DNA from: Tetraselmis striata
Lineage: Eukaryota > Chlorophyta > Chlorodendrophyceae > Chlorodendrales > Chlorodendraceae
Assembly (NCBI GenBank): GCA_006384855.1
Contig: VCJN01001651.1
Span: forward strand, 59,574 to 123,573
Length of the DNA: 64,000 nucleotides
Direction: 5' to 3'
Shown here: piece by piece, positions 1 through 9,789 of the stretch
How the letters are laid out: every line of letters starts with the position of its first letter
How positions within the stretch are numbered: the first letter of the stretch is position 1
The notes under the pieces: generated by a model
The model's input: only the letters and a program-made list of their open reading frames with translations
Database searches by the model: none
What the model was told of the DNA's origin: nothing
Position numbers and translations under genes: made by a program

Positions 1-222
1 GCGGGGAGGAGGAGCGGGGGGAGCCATGTCGCAGGGTCAATAATGGCACCGTAAGTGCCATGTTTTATGGAATGAATGATTATATAAATGGATGAAGTTT
101 GGGGTTGGGTTCTAGTTAGGGTTTTGTGTATGTGGTAATATCTAGGATATTGCAGTTTCAATTATGTCAGTAATAGGGTTTGAGGACACAGTTCAGGACG
201 TGGTTAGGGTATTCAGGTTCTG
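1..222. other. no gene recognised
   Basis: AT-richer sequence lying beyond the last exon of the minus-strand F-box/LRR gene. I see no open reading frame of note and no RNA gene; it may hold the 3' UTR of that gene. Confidence 0.4.
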
Positions 223-3200
223 TTAGGGCTGCGGATTGTTGCTACGCATGATAATGTGCATCCTAGCTAGGGTATGATCCAGGGCTAAAAGGACCGGGTA
301 GGGCCGCCGCACCCCCTGCTCCGTGACGCGGATGAGCCGGCCAAGGCGCAGCTCCTGCAGCTGGCGCAGCCCGGCGATGTCGGCCATCGCGCGGTCAGTG
401 AGGAGCGAGCAGCGGTTGAGGCGCAGGCGGCGCAGGCCGGGCATGGCGGCCACCAGGGCGCTGGCGGCGGCGTCCGTGATCTGAAGAGTGGGGGGAGAGG
501 GGGCAGCACGCTCAGGCGACTGGACAAAGCCCTAAATAAAACCTGATTCTGCTGACCTTGTCCGTTTCGTGCAACTCCATAATCCTATTCTGAAATCCTC
601 AAAAACAATCTCAAACCCTTACTACGCACATCATTTAGACCCAAATCGAAACATGTCAATTAAACCCCTACTAAAACCCCAAAGTTTAACCCTTTGGTTT
701 AATCATTCATTTCACCCAACTAAGTGAGGCTCCCAGTAACGCTACACTGTTATTGACAGTGCTGCTCGCAGTGAGCGTGGCATTGGGCCCAAATAGCTCC
801 AACCTCCAACCAATATAGAAGGGACTGTGTGGTGGTTTTCGTGGGCTCCGTCTATGATGCCACCGAAATGGGGATTCAGCATCACCGTTATAGACTTTCT
901 AGCGACTTTATTGGGCCAGTGTACATTCCGCAGTGTATAACTCATCATACATACATGAATATAATAAATAAATACATGAACCATGAACGCATATATCTAT
1001 GACACATTACATATATATCTAGATTATATGCACATATGTATATATATGTATATCAAAATCAATAAGCTACATCAATATACAAATCCATGAAATACATTAA
1101 TACGCATAATACGTGCGGACATCAGTATTGCATGGAATCCTTATTCGTGAGCTCCTGTTTCAGATAAAACCGGATTCCCGAGCAGGAGTATGCGCCAACT
1201 CCTTGGGGTCAGGATTCCGTGTGGGGCAGGAGGAGGCGGGGGCTGCGCTGTCACCTGGAAGCCCCAGCAGAGGTCGAGCACCTGCATGCCGTGGAGGGCG
1301 GTGAGGTGGAGCACCCCCGCGTCCGTGAGGGGCTCGCACTCGCTGATGTTGAGGTGCTGCATGCGGGGCAGCCGCGCCAGGAAGGGCATCACCTCGTCCT
1401 GCACCTGCGCCCAGGCGAGGGGGGTTGTGTTGTTAGGGTTTGAAAGCGCGCGGCAGGAGGGGCGCGTGACAGGAGGGGGGCGGTACAGCGAGGGGCGGTA
1501 TGGAGGCCGCGGGGGGGGGGGGGGGGGGCGGGGGGCGACCATGTAGCAGCCGCGGAGGTTCAGCTGGGTGAGCGCCTGCAGCGCCGTCAGGTGCACCATG
1601 CCCTGCGGCAACAGTCAGCAGCGAGGTCAGGGCGCGGTGAACGGGAGGGGCTTGCAAGGGAATGAGGGTCGCGGGGCTCTCTGGCGGGAAGCCACATGGT
1701 ACGTGCCAAGTGGGTTGGGGGGGGGGGGGGGGGGGGTGCTGAGTGTACCTGGGGTGACACTTCCCAGCAGGCGTAGCTGAGGTCGAGGTGGCGCAGGTTG
1801 CGCAGCTTTGCTAGTGCGCGGAGGCCCTCGTCACACACGCGCTCGCAGCCCTGCCAGGAGCGCCAACATCGAAGGTGCTTCAGCGCAGTATTCAAGAAAG
1901 CCTTTATTGGGGGGGGGGGGGGGGGGGGGGGGCGAGGGCGCAAACCTCTGCCAGGGACAGCTCCGTAAGGCCAGAGAGCTGCGCCACGGACTCCAGCCCT
2001 GCGTTGGTGATCTTGTAGCAGGACTGCGGCGTCGGGGCACACGGCGGCGCAGCGCTCAGAGCTCAGACTCCCATCCCATCCCATCCCACCTCAACCCCAA
2101 TCCCATCCCACCTCAACCCAATCCATCCCAAGCCCAATCCCAAGCCCAAGCCCAATCTCAATCCCAATCCCAAGCCCATCCCCACCCCACCCCCATCACC
2201 ATCCCCACCAAATCCCATCCGATGTATGCTCAACAGTCCCACAGGGAGGAGCCCCGTCCTCTCCCGCCCCCCCATGGTTGCATGTGGAGCATGGCGCATC
2301 ATGGCGGTGGGCCGCGCACGCTGAGGTCGAGCGCGCGCAGGTTGGCGAGCCGGGTGAGCGCCTGCAGCGCGCTGTCATCCAGCTGCTCCAGGCCCGCCAG
2401 GCGCAGGCGGGTGAGGGAGCTCAGCTGCGCGAGGGCCTGCACACCCGCCAGGCCGATCAGCGGGCAGAAGGAGAGGTCCAGCTCCACCAGGGCGACGCAG
2501 GCGGTGAGCCACGCGGCGTCGCAGTTGCTGACCTGCCCGGGGAGGCCGGGGAGGGGGGGGGAGAGGCTCATGTCCCGCCGGCCCATCCACAGGGAGCGGC
2601 AGCAAGGCAGGCATTGGTGGCGGAAAGCAGAGAGTAATACGGGGTACGGGATATGGAAATCCTCGTCAGGAGGCCCAAACCCCAGGCCTCAACAACAACC
2701 TCCCTTGGCTTATTGCGGGGGCTACCTGAGTTCAGCCCAGCCCGAAATCGTCCTGCAATTGGCCTACATCCAACGCATGCGGAACCCCTTAAAGTGCACT
2801 TCATACCGCACCATAACGTGTGTGGGATCGCCTTATTGCGCGTCGCGCAAACTGCCCCGTATCGTCGACTCCATAGATTGCTTTGCGGTGTTGTTGCCCT
2901 TTGCCCTGTTGAATTTCGACTATTCGGTGGGTTGTCTGCGCCTGCAGCCCGGGTCCCAGTTCTGCCCGTGGTTGACGCCCCTCAGCTACCCCTGATGAGA
3001 CCTTTCTCAGGGCCGGGAGTGTTGGCCCCTCTTTGCAGGAGAGGGGGGCGGCGCACTGGGTGGGGGGGGGGGGGGGGGGGTTAACACAGGGCGCCACTCA
3101 TGTGCCGACCGAAAGAGTGCTCACAGCACTTCAGGTCTCCTGAACCATCAGCTAGCGCTCACCCTAACGTGTGGAACTCGGTGACTTATGATTCCGCCTC

Positions 3201-5379
3201 CATCCAGAAACCCAACGAGCTCACAACTCACAGCGGGGTCATGTCCAGCCTGCCATGTCTCGGCCCAAATTAGAGCGCCGAACTGCGCACTCGTATGCGC
3301 CAGCCTGTCCAACAGTATAGCACTTTGGCGCCACCATGCCCCCCGCCCCCTTCCCCTCCTCGTCACACTGCCCGTCCGCCCTGGGAGCTGGAGCGGGTTG
3401 CGCCGGTGCTGCTGTGCGTGGGAGGGGGGAGGAAGGGGGGGAGGAGGGTCACCCACCCATCGGCACTGCCTCAGCGTGAGCGACTGCAGCCGGGGGCACG
3501 CCCGCAACGCCAGCAGGCCCTGCCCCGTGACGCGGTTGCAGCGCGTGAGGTCCAGCGCCTGCAGGCCGCAGAACCCCGGAAGCCGCGCCATCCCAGCGGC
3601 TGGGCGACAGTGACACAACAAGCGCAGCGGCACAGCAAGCAGCGCCGCCGCTCAGCCAGCCGCCCAGTGAGAAGAAGGACAAGGGAGTATGGGGCAGGCA
3701 AGGCAGGCGGTCCGATGCTGCCGCCGTGGCGGATGTTGAACAGCAATGGTTCCGCCGCTCAGAGTTGAGGCTGGCGATGCCTCTGGGTTGCCAGCCTGCG
3801 TCAGTTCATTGTGCTCGAAGGTTGCAATACACTGTGGATGAATTGCAATGAACCACCGCGGCGGAGATCCCATCCCAGATTCGTGGTGCGTTCTCCAGAT
3901 GAATGCGTTTTTTTTTCCGAGGGGGTCCAAAACAATAATGTATAGCGGCAATGTAAGGCGTGCTTACGGCATGGCGATAGGAGCACCGGGAGTGCTGAGT
4001 GGTTGTGGTAGTGGGGGGGAGGGGGGTGGTGCGCAGCCTCACCCGAGACGCCGCTCCCCGCGAGATTGAGCTCCCGCAGGCTGGCGCGCAGGCCGGCCGA
4101 CGCCCACCAGCCCAGCCAGGAGGCCGTCCACGTCCGGGTGCCGACAGCGCGCAAGGCTCACCGAGCGCAGGCTGGGCATTTGGGCGGCCAGGCTCGCCAG
4201 GGCCTCCCTCCGTCCTGGGGGGCGGGAAGCCGGGCAGCCGGGCAGCCGACCACCGCAGCGCGTCGGCGGTACGTAAGCGGAGGGTTGGGAAAAGGGAAGG
4301 CGGGCGGGGCCGGGGGGGGGGGGGGGAGTGCTTGCGCTTCCCCATGCTGACATGGCTGCTGCCAGGGGGGTGGGGGGCTGCCTGTTGCAGTACTTACTAC
4401 ATGCGGTGCTGTGAGGAGCAAGGAAAGCGCATCCGAGCCCCTGCCACACTGGCTGCACCTAGCATTCCGATGAGTGATAACAACAAGACTGAAAATGGTG
4501 TGATTGCTGCCATATCCAACCCCCTATCTCATAAAGTACCCTGGCCGAAATCATCATTGTAAATATATTCAATGCGGAAGAGGGCATAGATATCACTGGT
4601 ACAAACTGGGAAGCGGCAATGCCCTTACACCACCTGAAGCCCCAGGCACGATTTCTCTCTCCCACCAAAAGATGTATTGAATGCACGTGTACCCTCGCAC
4701 ACTCGTATTATTATTTATGTATGGCTGTTCAGTATCGCGATGATGTATAATCTGATATTAATGAAGCAGACGATGTTCATTATAATGTTTACTATCGCAG
4801 GGGGGGGCAAACAAATGCCGAGGCTGCGACCAACTGGGCAGACGGCGTATTGGAAGTGCGACGGCGGGGATAGTCGGGAGAGGTGGGGTGCGCGGAGGTG
4901 GGCGAATGGGAGGGGGGGGGGGGGGGGGAAGGGGGGGGGGCGTTACCGACAGCTGCCGGCGCGAGGGCGGTATGCGCCACCAGCGCGGCGTCGCGCCACT
5001 TTCGGCTGACAAGGTGGCACGTCGGCAGCGCGTCGTCGGAAAGCGCCTGCAGCGTGGCCACAAGCAGCTCCTGCGCGGTAGAGTGCCCCTCCCCCCTCAG
5101 TGCCAACCAAAGCGAGCCAGTGCGCACATGCAGCCTCTCGACCGTAGGTATGCTGACCAGGTAGGCTCGCACTGCTGCCCGCGGACGCGGCTGCGGAGCG
5201 CTGAGAACAATACTCGTACAGTAACCAATAATGCTTGATATATACAGACACATAGTACTGTGCATCCACAGATGTTGCTGCCAGATGAGCCGTGCGCGGA
5301 GAAGGGTGGCACTCGCCTCTGGCAAGTGTTCCACGCTATAGCGGCCCTCCATTGCAGCCGCCATGCTGTCGATGCTCAT
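223..5379 (-). CDS. F-box/leucine-rich-repeat protein, nine exons
   Basis: Probable substrate-recognition subunit of an SCF ubiquitin ligase. Exons, in transcript order on the minus strand: 5379-4947, 4214-4043, 3599-3457, 2532-2320, 2023-1946, 1850-1761, 1602-1540, 1404-1255, 480-223. All junctions are GT-AG and phases agree, giving about 532 residues. The first exon carries an F-box-like segment (LLVATLQALSDDALPTCHLV, then SRKWRDAAL). The rest is cysteine-type LRRs of the AMN1/FBXL kind, with repeats such as LQALDLTRCNRVTGQGLLAL and LRHLDLSYAC. Exon 2 needs one base removed near 4097-4098 to join LLAGLVG to LRASLRELNLAGSGVS, so it holds a +1 frameshift or an assembly error. The start at 5379 is the first ATG of the exon; residues about 30-80 look unlike the rest and could hide an unrecognised intron. 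Most introns begin with C-rich or poly-C sequence. The substrate cannot be inferred. Confidence 0.82.
481..1254. other. last intron of the F-box/LRR gene, AT-rich
   Basis: A 774-base intron. Its middle (about 940-1110) is TA-rich with short ATATAT/ACATAT runs. No gene seen inside. Confidence 0.5.
1909..1932 (-). repeat. poly-G run (poly-C on the sense strand) at an intron 5' end
   Basis: Twenty-four G in a row on the plus strand, 13 bases inside the donor site (exon end 1946) of the minus-strand F-box/LRR gene. A similar run at about 1511-1528 follows the next-but-one donor directly (ATG|GTCGCC then C-run), and another at about 1718-1735 lies roughly 25-40 bases inside the donor at 1760. Confidence 0.9.
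2066..2222. repeat. CCCAAN/CCCATN minisatellite in an intron
   Basis: Degenerate tandem hexamers and pentamers of the type CCCAAT, CCCAAG and CCCATC run for about 155 bases between exons 4 and 5 of the F-box/LRR gene. It creates spurious proline/glutamine- and glycine-rich frames on both strands. Confidence 0.85.
2533..3456. other. intron 3 of the F-box/LRR gene
   Basis: A 924-base intron. It starts C-rich on the sense strand and has a G run (C on sense) at about 3062-3080. The middle part (2600-3000) has ordinary composition and encodes nothing I recognise. Confidence 0.45.
4215..4946. other. intron 1 of the F-box/LRR gene
   Basis: A 732-base intron. Sense poly-C starts 6 bases inside the donor (plus-strand G runs 4912-4928 and 4931-4940). 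The distal part (4450-4800) is AT-rich. No gene seen. Confidence 0.5.
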
Positions 5380-5834
5380 GAGGGATAGCTTGACAGTACT
5401 CCGTGGCAGGGAGTTCCAGGCGTGCGCGGTCTGGTATCAGGTATCCTCCCCGTCGTCCCCCTTCGTAGTCCTATCGAGGGCACGAGGCTGCCGTGCCGGG
5501 GAAAGCTTGCTGTGGAAGAAACGCACAGGGGGGCGGTGCCACACTTATGGCATAGAGCACCGTGTACGTCGCCAGACGGAACCCGTGCCGAGATGAGGCA
5601 GATTCGCTGCGCACGAGGCTTTGCCTAACTTTGAATCCAGAAGGGGCTGAGACGTCGCTGAGAGTGGGAGGAGAGATTATTGGGCTGCTGCTAAATCTGC
5701 ACGAAGCACGCGTTTCTTGCGCGATGATGATTCGTAGCAGGTGAGGGACCATCCTTACTACACTACTACCTCGTGCCACTCGCGAGCCCCATATATTATG
5801 TTTCCTTACCCGCCGTACCCGGATACCTGATGAT
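5380..5834. other. upstream region of the F-box/LRR gene
   Basis: Should contain the promoter and 5' UTR of the minus-strand F-box/LRR gene. I see no recognisable core promoter element. It runs directly into retroelement sequence. Confidence 0.35.
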
Positions 5835-5848
5835 GTGAATTCGGACTG

Positions 5849-6519
5849 GTGGTACAGGACAATAAGACGCGGTACGTTCGTCACCCCGGTGACAGCGAGG
5901 CCGAGTTGCGGGCAGTGCGGGCGAAGTTGGCCCCGGGAGGGTTTCGTACCCCGGCCGACGACCCTGTACAAGATGGCGCCGTGTACCTGGGTGTTCCTAT
6001 TAGCCATTACCCCGGGTGGATGACCGGTGCGTTGAGGCGGCGCCGGGTGGCCCACGCCGCTGCAATGTTGGAGCGCATCGCCTCCTTTGGCACGTCGGGA
6101 TACGGCCGCGGCTGGTGGTCGAATAATGCGCGGTGCGGCATACCGGCTTCCTCAGCCGCAAGATGCCGCCGTCGGAGCTGGACCCTTTCTTGGAGGCCGT
6201 GGACGCCGCCAACATTTCGGCTGCGTTTTCGTTGCTTGGTTTGGACGCTTGCGATTAGTCTACACCGCGCGCGCGAAGCAGGAGCCTGGAGGCTAGGGCC
6301 TAGTGGAGCCTCGTGGAGGCTGCGATCGTCCAGATGAGTATGCCCGCGAATTTTGGCGGTTTGAATATGGCCTACTTGTTGCAGTATGAGGCCCCCGCGG
6401 CGTTCTATTCCCCGCAATCGGTTGACCAGCCAAAGCTGGTACAGGACAACAGACCCGCCCTCGGCCCCTTGTACGAGGCGGTTCGCGCCGAGGTGTCGTC
6501 CGTGGCTACGAGCTCTTTG
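5849..6519 (+). pseudogene. reverse transcriptase, C-terminal fragment
   Basis: Two frames together give the region after the catalytic palm of a non-LTR reverse transcriptase. The segment DGAVYLGVPISHYPGW followed by an arginine-rich stretch is the usual block after the YxDD motif. MSMPANFGGLNMAYL (about 6330-6380) corresponds to the 'LPxRxGGLGL' block of this RT group. The catalytic palm itself is absent and the frame changes near 6140-6310, so this is not functional. The 3' continuation is at 7998. Confidence 0.6.
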
Positions 6520-6713
6520 TCTTATAGCCCTGGTGCAGGGCACGGGCGTGGGCCCCTGACGAGGGGCAGCCGAGTGGGAGGGGCAGGAGGATGCGGTGAG
6601 GTTAAAGGAAGTGTGTGGCGTCCGCAGTGCCCGCGCCGCCATGTAGCGGCGCGCGCACCTGGCGGGCGCCCAGGATACTGCTGTCGTTGCGCTAGTACTA
6701 ATTTACTATAACA
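6520..6713 (-). repeat. 3' LTR of the nested mini-element
   Basis: Left member of the 194-bp direct-repeat pair. It has ACTATAA at its right edge and TTATAG at its left, preceded by the duplicated CTTTG. Confidence 0.85.
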
Positions 6714-6924
6714 GCCCCTCTCAAGCATAGGCCGGTCATACAGTTGACTAGTGCCCATGCTTGTCTAAGCAACAGGGTGTGAGTAGGTTCTGGCAGGGCT
6801 TTGATGAGCCCATCCAATGGCGGCACCATTGAGCATGCTGATAGCACCGGACTGAGAGCGCCAGTTGCTGTGTCAGTTGCTCAGTCGGAGTCTGAGTAGA
6901 CTACGAGGCGAGCGCCCCCCCGGT

Positions 6925-7674
6925 TCAGTGGCCCCGCAGGTGATGCCCAGGCCAGGGGTGCCTTGGAGATGGAAGAGCACGCATGAGGTGGGTCTTCTGC
7001 GGGGCAGACTGAAACTTCTGAGCACGCTGACAGCGAAGGCGACGTCCGGTCCGGTGCACATCGTGACGAAGTTGACAGAGCCCAGGAAACCAGCACCGAT
7101 ACGTTTCATGGTCCTCTCGGGGGAGCGGGGCCTTGTCGGTGGCGATGGCGCTGGCAAGATGGCGGCGACTGAAGGGATAGCGGCGGGCGCCGAGGTGACT
7201 GCGGAAGGTGCTGGCAGCGAGCGGGAAAGCGGCGGGCGCTGATATGGCGGCGGCAGGTACGGGCTCCGGCTGCGCGGGGGCTGCAGGCGGCGGAGGCACG
7301 AGCTCCGGCTGCGCGGGGGCGGCAGGCGGCGGAGGCACGGGCTCTGGCTGCGCGGGGGCGGCAGGCGGCAGAGGCACTGGCTCCGGCTGCGCCGTTTCGT
7401 GCTGAAGAGAGAGCCGGGGCAGGCCATGTGCCTGCAGAACCGCTCGGACGGCGGCCGTGGTAGCATCGTGCGCGATGTCTCGCATCAGCGCGAGCAGCTG
7501 AGACTTCAGTTCGGCTGAGGCAGCTTGCTGCATTTGCACGGCGTGTTGGACCGCTGCAGAGCTGACTTGCCCCCAGGAGGCACGGGATAGGGGGCCAAAG
7601 GATTGGCTGAGTGCGGGCCACTGGTCGGAGGATCCGCCGGCGCCTGGCGGCGGCGGGGGCGGGCTGTCGGACAT
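6925..7674 (-). CDS. proline-rich, Gag-like ORF of the mini-element
   Basis: About 249 codons from the ATG at 7674 (an in-frame ATG also lies at 7706). The N-terminal part is a polar, alanine/glutamine-rich helical stretch (AVQMQQAASAELKSQLLALM). A tandem PPPAAPAQPEPV-type repeat follows, then a basic C-terminus. It is the only long ORF between the repeats and sits where gag sits in LTR elements, hence the call. No zinc knuckle is visible and I do not recognise the family. It may be a captured fragment with no function. Confidence 0.4.
   Translation of the reverse strand: MSDSPPPPPPGAGGSSDQWPALSQSFGPLSRASWGQVSSAAVQHAVQMQQAASAELKSQLLALMRDIAHDATTAAVRAVLQAHGLPRLSLQHETAQPEPVPLPPAAPAQPEPVPPPPAAPAQPELVPPPPAAPAQPEPVPAAAISAPAAFPLAASTFRSHLGARRYPFSRRHLASAIATDKAPLPREDHETYRCWFPGLCQLRHDVHRTGRRLRCQRAQKFQSAPQKTHLMRALPSPRHPWPGHHLRGH
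7264..7400. repeat. 39-bp coding minisatellite
   Basis: About three and a half copies of a 39-bp unit (GCAGGCGGCGGAGGCACG-type) encode the PPPAAPAQPEPV repeats of the Gag-like ORF on the minus strand. Confidence 0.8.
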
Positions 7675-7798
7675 ACAAACGCTCACGGAAAAACCGGGCG
7701 ACATGGCCAGGAGGGCGCGCCGTGCAGGCGGGCGCGGCGCATCGAGACGGAGCACACAGCGGGAAGCGACGCTGTGAGGCTAGGAGGGCCTCATAACC

Positions 7799-7992
7799 TC
7801 TTATAGCCCTGGTGCAGGGCACGGGCGTGGGCCCCTGACGAGGGGCAGCCGAGTGGGAGGGGCAGGAGGATGCGGTGAGGTTAAAGGAAGTGTGTGGCGT
7901 CCGCAGTGCCCGCGCCGCCATGTAGCGGCGCGCGCACCTGGCGGGCGCCCAGGATACTGCTGTCGCTGCGCTAGTACTAATGTACTATAATA
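7799..7992 (-). repeat. 5' LTR of the nested mini-element
   Basis: Right member of the 194-bp direct-repeat pair, followed by the second CTTTG. Confidence 0.85.
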
Positions 7993-7997
7993 CTTTG

Positions 7998-9180
7998 CCA
8001 TGGGCGCGCGAGACGCGCCGCGTATACGAGACTGTACGGGCCCTTACCACGTTACCGAAAGCAGATGTGCGGCGCGCACGCGCCGCGTATGGCCACGCCC
8101 ACGAGATCTTCAAGTTACTTACGGTCAGCTACGACCACCGCTGCACCGGATCCGTCAGTTAGTAGTACGGCTAGTACGGGTACGAGCACTAGCGGAGGAC
8201 TGCGCGTCGCCACATTATCTCCTTTTACGGCCACTCCCCATGGAGTTGGTAATGGTGAGGCTGCCTCTGCTGCCCAGCATTCGCTTCCTACCGGTGGTAC
8301 GAGTACTGCTACTACCGTTACTACATGCGCTTCTATAGCTCTCAAGATACCGTTGCCCCGCGAATTAGTGGCACCCCCTCCGTCAGTGGCATCTCCTTCC
8401 CTATTAGAACCTCGGCCAGGCGGTACTACAGCTCCGCCCTCGGGTACGGGTACGGGAGCTGCCTCCGATGATCAACCCACGACGACCAGCATGGTTGTCC
8501 AACGCCACCTCGGCCGTGCGAGTCGCTTGCGTGACTTCGTGGCCCTCACTCTTGGCTTCCAGCGTATGGGTGCCGCGGCCTCGCGCCTTGATACCATGTA
8601 TGCGGTTGTACAGCGCGTGCGGGCCGGGCTCCCTATCGCTTTTCCAGTCGGATCATGAGTCAGCCCACAAGATTCCCCATGCGGCTAATTCGGCCGCCGC
8701 TGCGCGAGTGCTAGGCCTTCGCCCGCGCGGGGGTTCCGCGCTTGTCACATGTCATGGCCCCACGTGTAAGATTGACCCCTTATGGCTTCGCTCTACGGTT
8801 GGCTCGAACCGGAATGCCACGGATTTCGTCGTGGATCATCTGCCCATCTGCCCCGTTGCGAGCTACAAGCACCGCATGCATACCGCTTTGAAAAATCTGT
8901 GGGCTTCCGTGGCGATCAAAGCGGGGGCGGTGCTCGACCGGGACCGCTCGGGAGTTGACCCTTGGGACAAGTGAGCTGCGCCTAGCGGACCGCTCGCGGC
9001 CGTCAGATTTGACGTTAGCGGGGTGGGGGGGGGGCGGGGGCGGCACGTGCGATTACATGATCGATTTCGCGTGCGTGTCCTCCACGACCCCCACTTGGGG
9101 CAACGACCCTCGCTGGTGCACCCCAGAGATCGCGGCGACCGAGGCGGAGCGCAACAATCCTAGGCTCCCAGCCTAGGCTC
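7998..9180 (+). pseudogene. restriction-like endonuclease end of the non-LTR element
   Basis: Continuation of the fragment at 5849-6519. It reads PWARETRRVYETVRALTTLP in frame from the insertion point, then shifts frame several times. At 8985-9110 it reads SRPSDLTLAGW, a glycine run, and then CDYMIDFACVSS. That is the RPxDV...D-hydrophobic-D pattern of the PD-(D/E)XK-like nuclease that closes this class of RT proteins. A plus-strand G run (about 9024-9040) sits between the two motifs and may have grown after the element died. The lysine expected later in the nuclease motif is not evident. Not functional. Confidence 0.6.
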
Positions 9181-9789
9181 CCAATCAGGTAGCGACGGAC
9201 CGGCCGTCTTCCGCTCCGGTGCAGGGTATTCACCGGTACTACCCTTTAACGGTGGTCTACATCTTCGCGGTGTTACTTGTTGTGCGCAACTTCCCTGGCG
9301 GTCCTTCCGCCCCGACTTCATGCTTTCTTCGTGGTCAGTCCGTCCAGGCTCTTCGGAACATTGTTGCCATCTTGCCCGCTGAGTTCCGCCGTCACCTGTC
9401 TCGCACGCGGCGGGGGTTCATTGTTGCAGCGAGTCTATATATGCTTGCGTGCATGGTACCTTGGGCAGCATTCTCTCTGCCGGTGTGCAAATGGGCAAGT
9501 CGGATGCGTTTGCCCGTGCTCATTTGTTCCGCACCCTTATTTTTGCTGGTGCTGCTTCCACCTCGCAACTGCTGTAGTGGACGTTTTCTATTGCCTATTC
9601 GGGTGGTTTCTTGAACGCCTTTTGCAGCTAGCTCATGTAACTAAAAAGTACCAAAGCAGTACAGGTACTTGAGTAGCGACTACATGAATTACATGTATAG
9701 TACAGTCCCCCTCGTAAGTCTTGCCATGTACGTATCCGCCCATATCGCCACGTCAGCACCGGCGGCGCCGACCCCCGATGACGAGTGGT
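9181..9789 (+). repeat. decayed retroelement 3' region
   Basis: The block 9298-9640 is clearly similar to 13080-13410 (shared stretches such as TGGGCAGCATTCTCTCTGCC versus the GGCG variant, and GTGCAAATGGGCAAGTC). Its end (9580-9645) also recurs inverted at 12985-13050. It looks like the C-terminal and 3' UTR part of the same non-LTR family, ending TAGCTCATGTAACTA. No intact ORF. Confidence 0.55.

Larger units (their letters stand above)
6520..7992 (-). mobile_element. non-autonomous LTR mini-element (TRIM-like), nested
   Basis: Two 194-bp direct repeats (6520-6713 and 7799-7992) flank 1085 bp. The repeats differ at only a handful of positions, so the insertion is young. The sequence CTTTG is present on both sides (6515-6519 and 7993-7997): a 5-bp target-site duplication. 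The element lies inside the older reverse-transcriptase fragment. The orientation is taken from the single long ORF and a purine-rich stretch (GAGAGGGG on minus) next to the left repeat. No polymerase, integrase or protease domain is present, so it must have been moved by enzymes from elsewhere. The ends are TG/TA...GA on the minus strand, not a clean TG...CA. Confidence 0.8.
5835..9180 (+). mobile_element. non-LTR retroelement fragment with C-terminal endonuclease, split by an LTR mini-element
   Basis: A 5'-truncated, frame-broken copy of a non-LTR (LINE-like) element. The reverse-transcriptase C-terminal part lies at 5849-6519 and the restriction-like endonuclease part at 7998-9180; a 1473-bp element sits between them. 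When that insert and one copy of its 5-bp duplication are set aside, the reading frame runs on without a break across the junction (VATSSL then PWARETRRVYE), which shows that the two halves were one unit. Confidence 0.75.

Noticed and set aside
1808..2995. 395-codon plus-strand frame
   Set aside because: Runs antisense through three exons of the F-box/LRR gene, a minisatellite and a G run; composition is that of low-complexity DNA, not of a protein.
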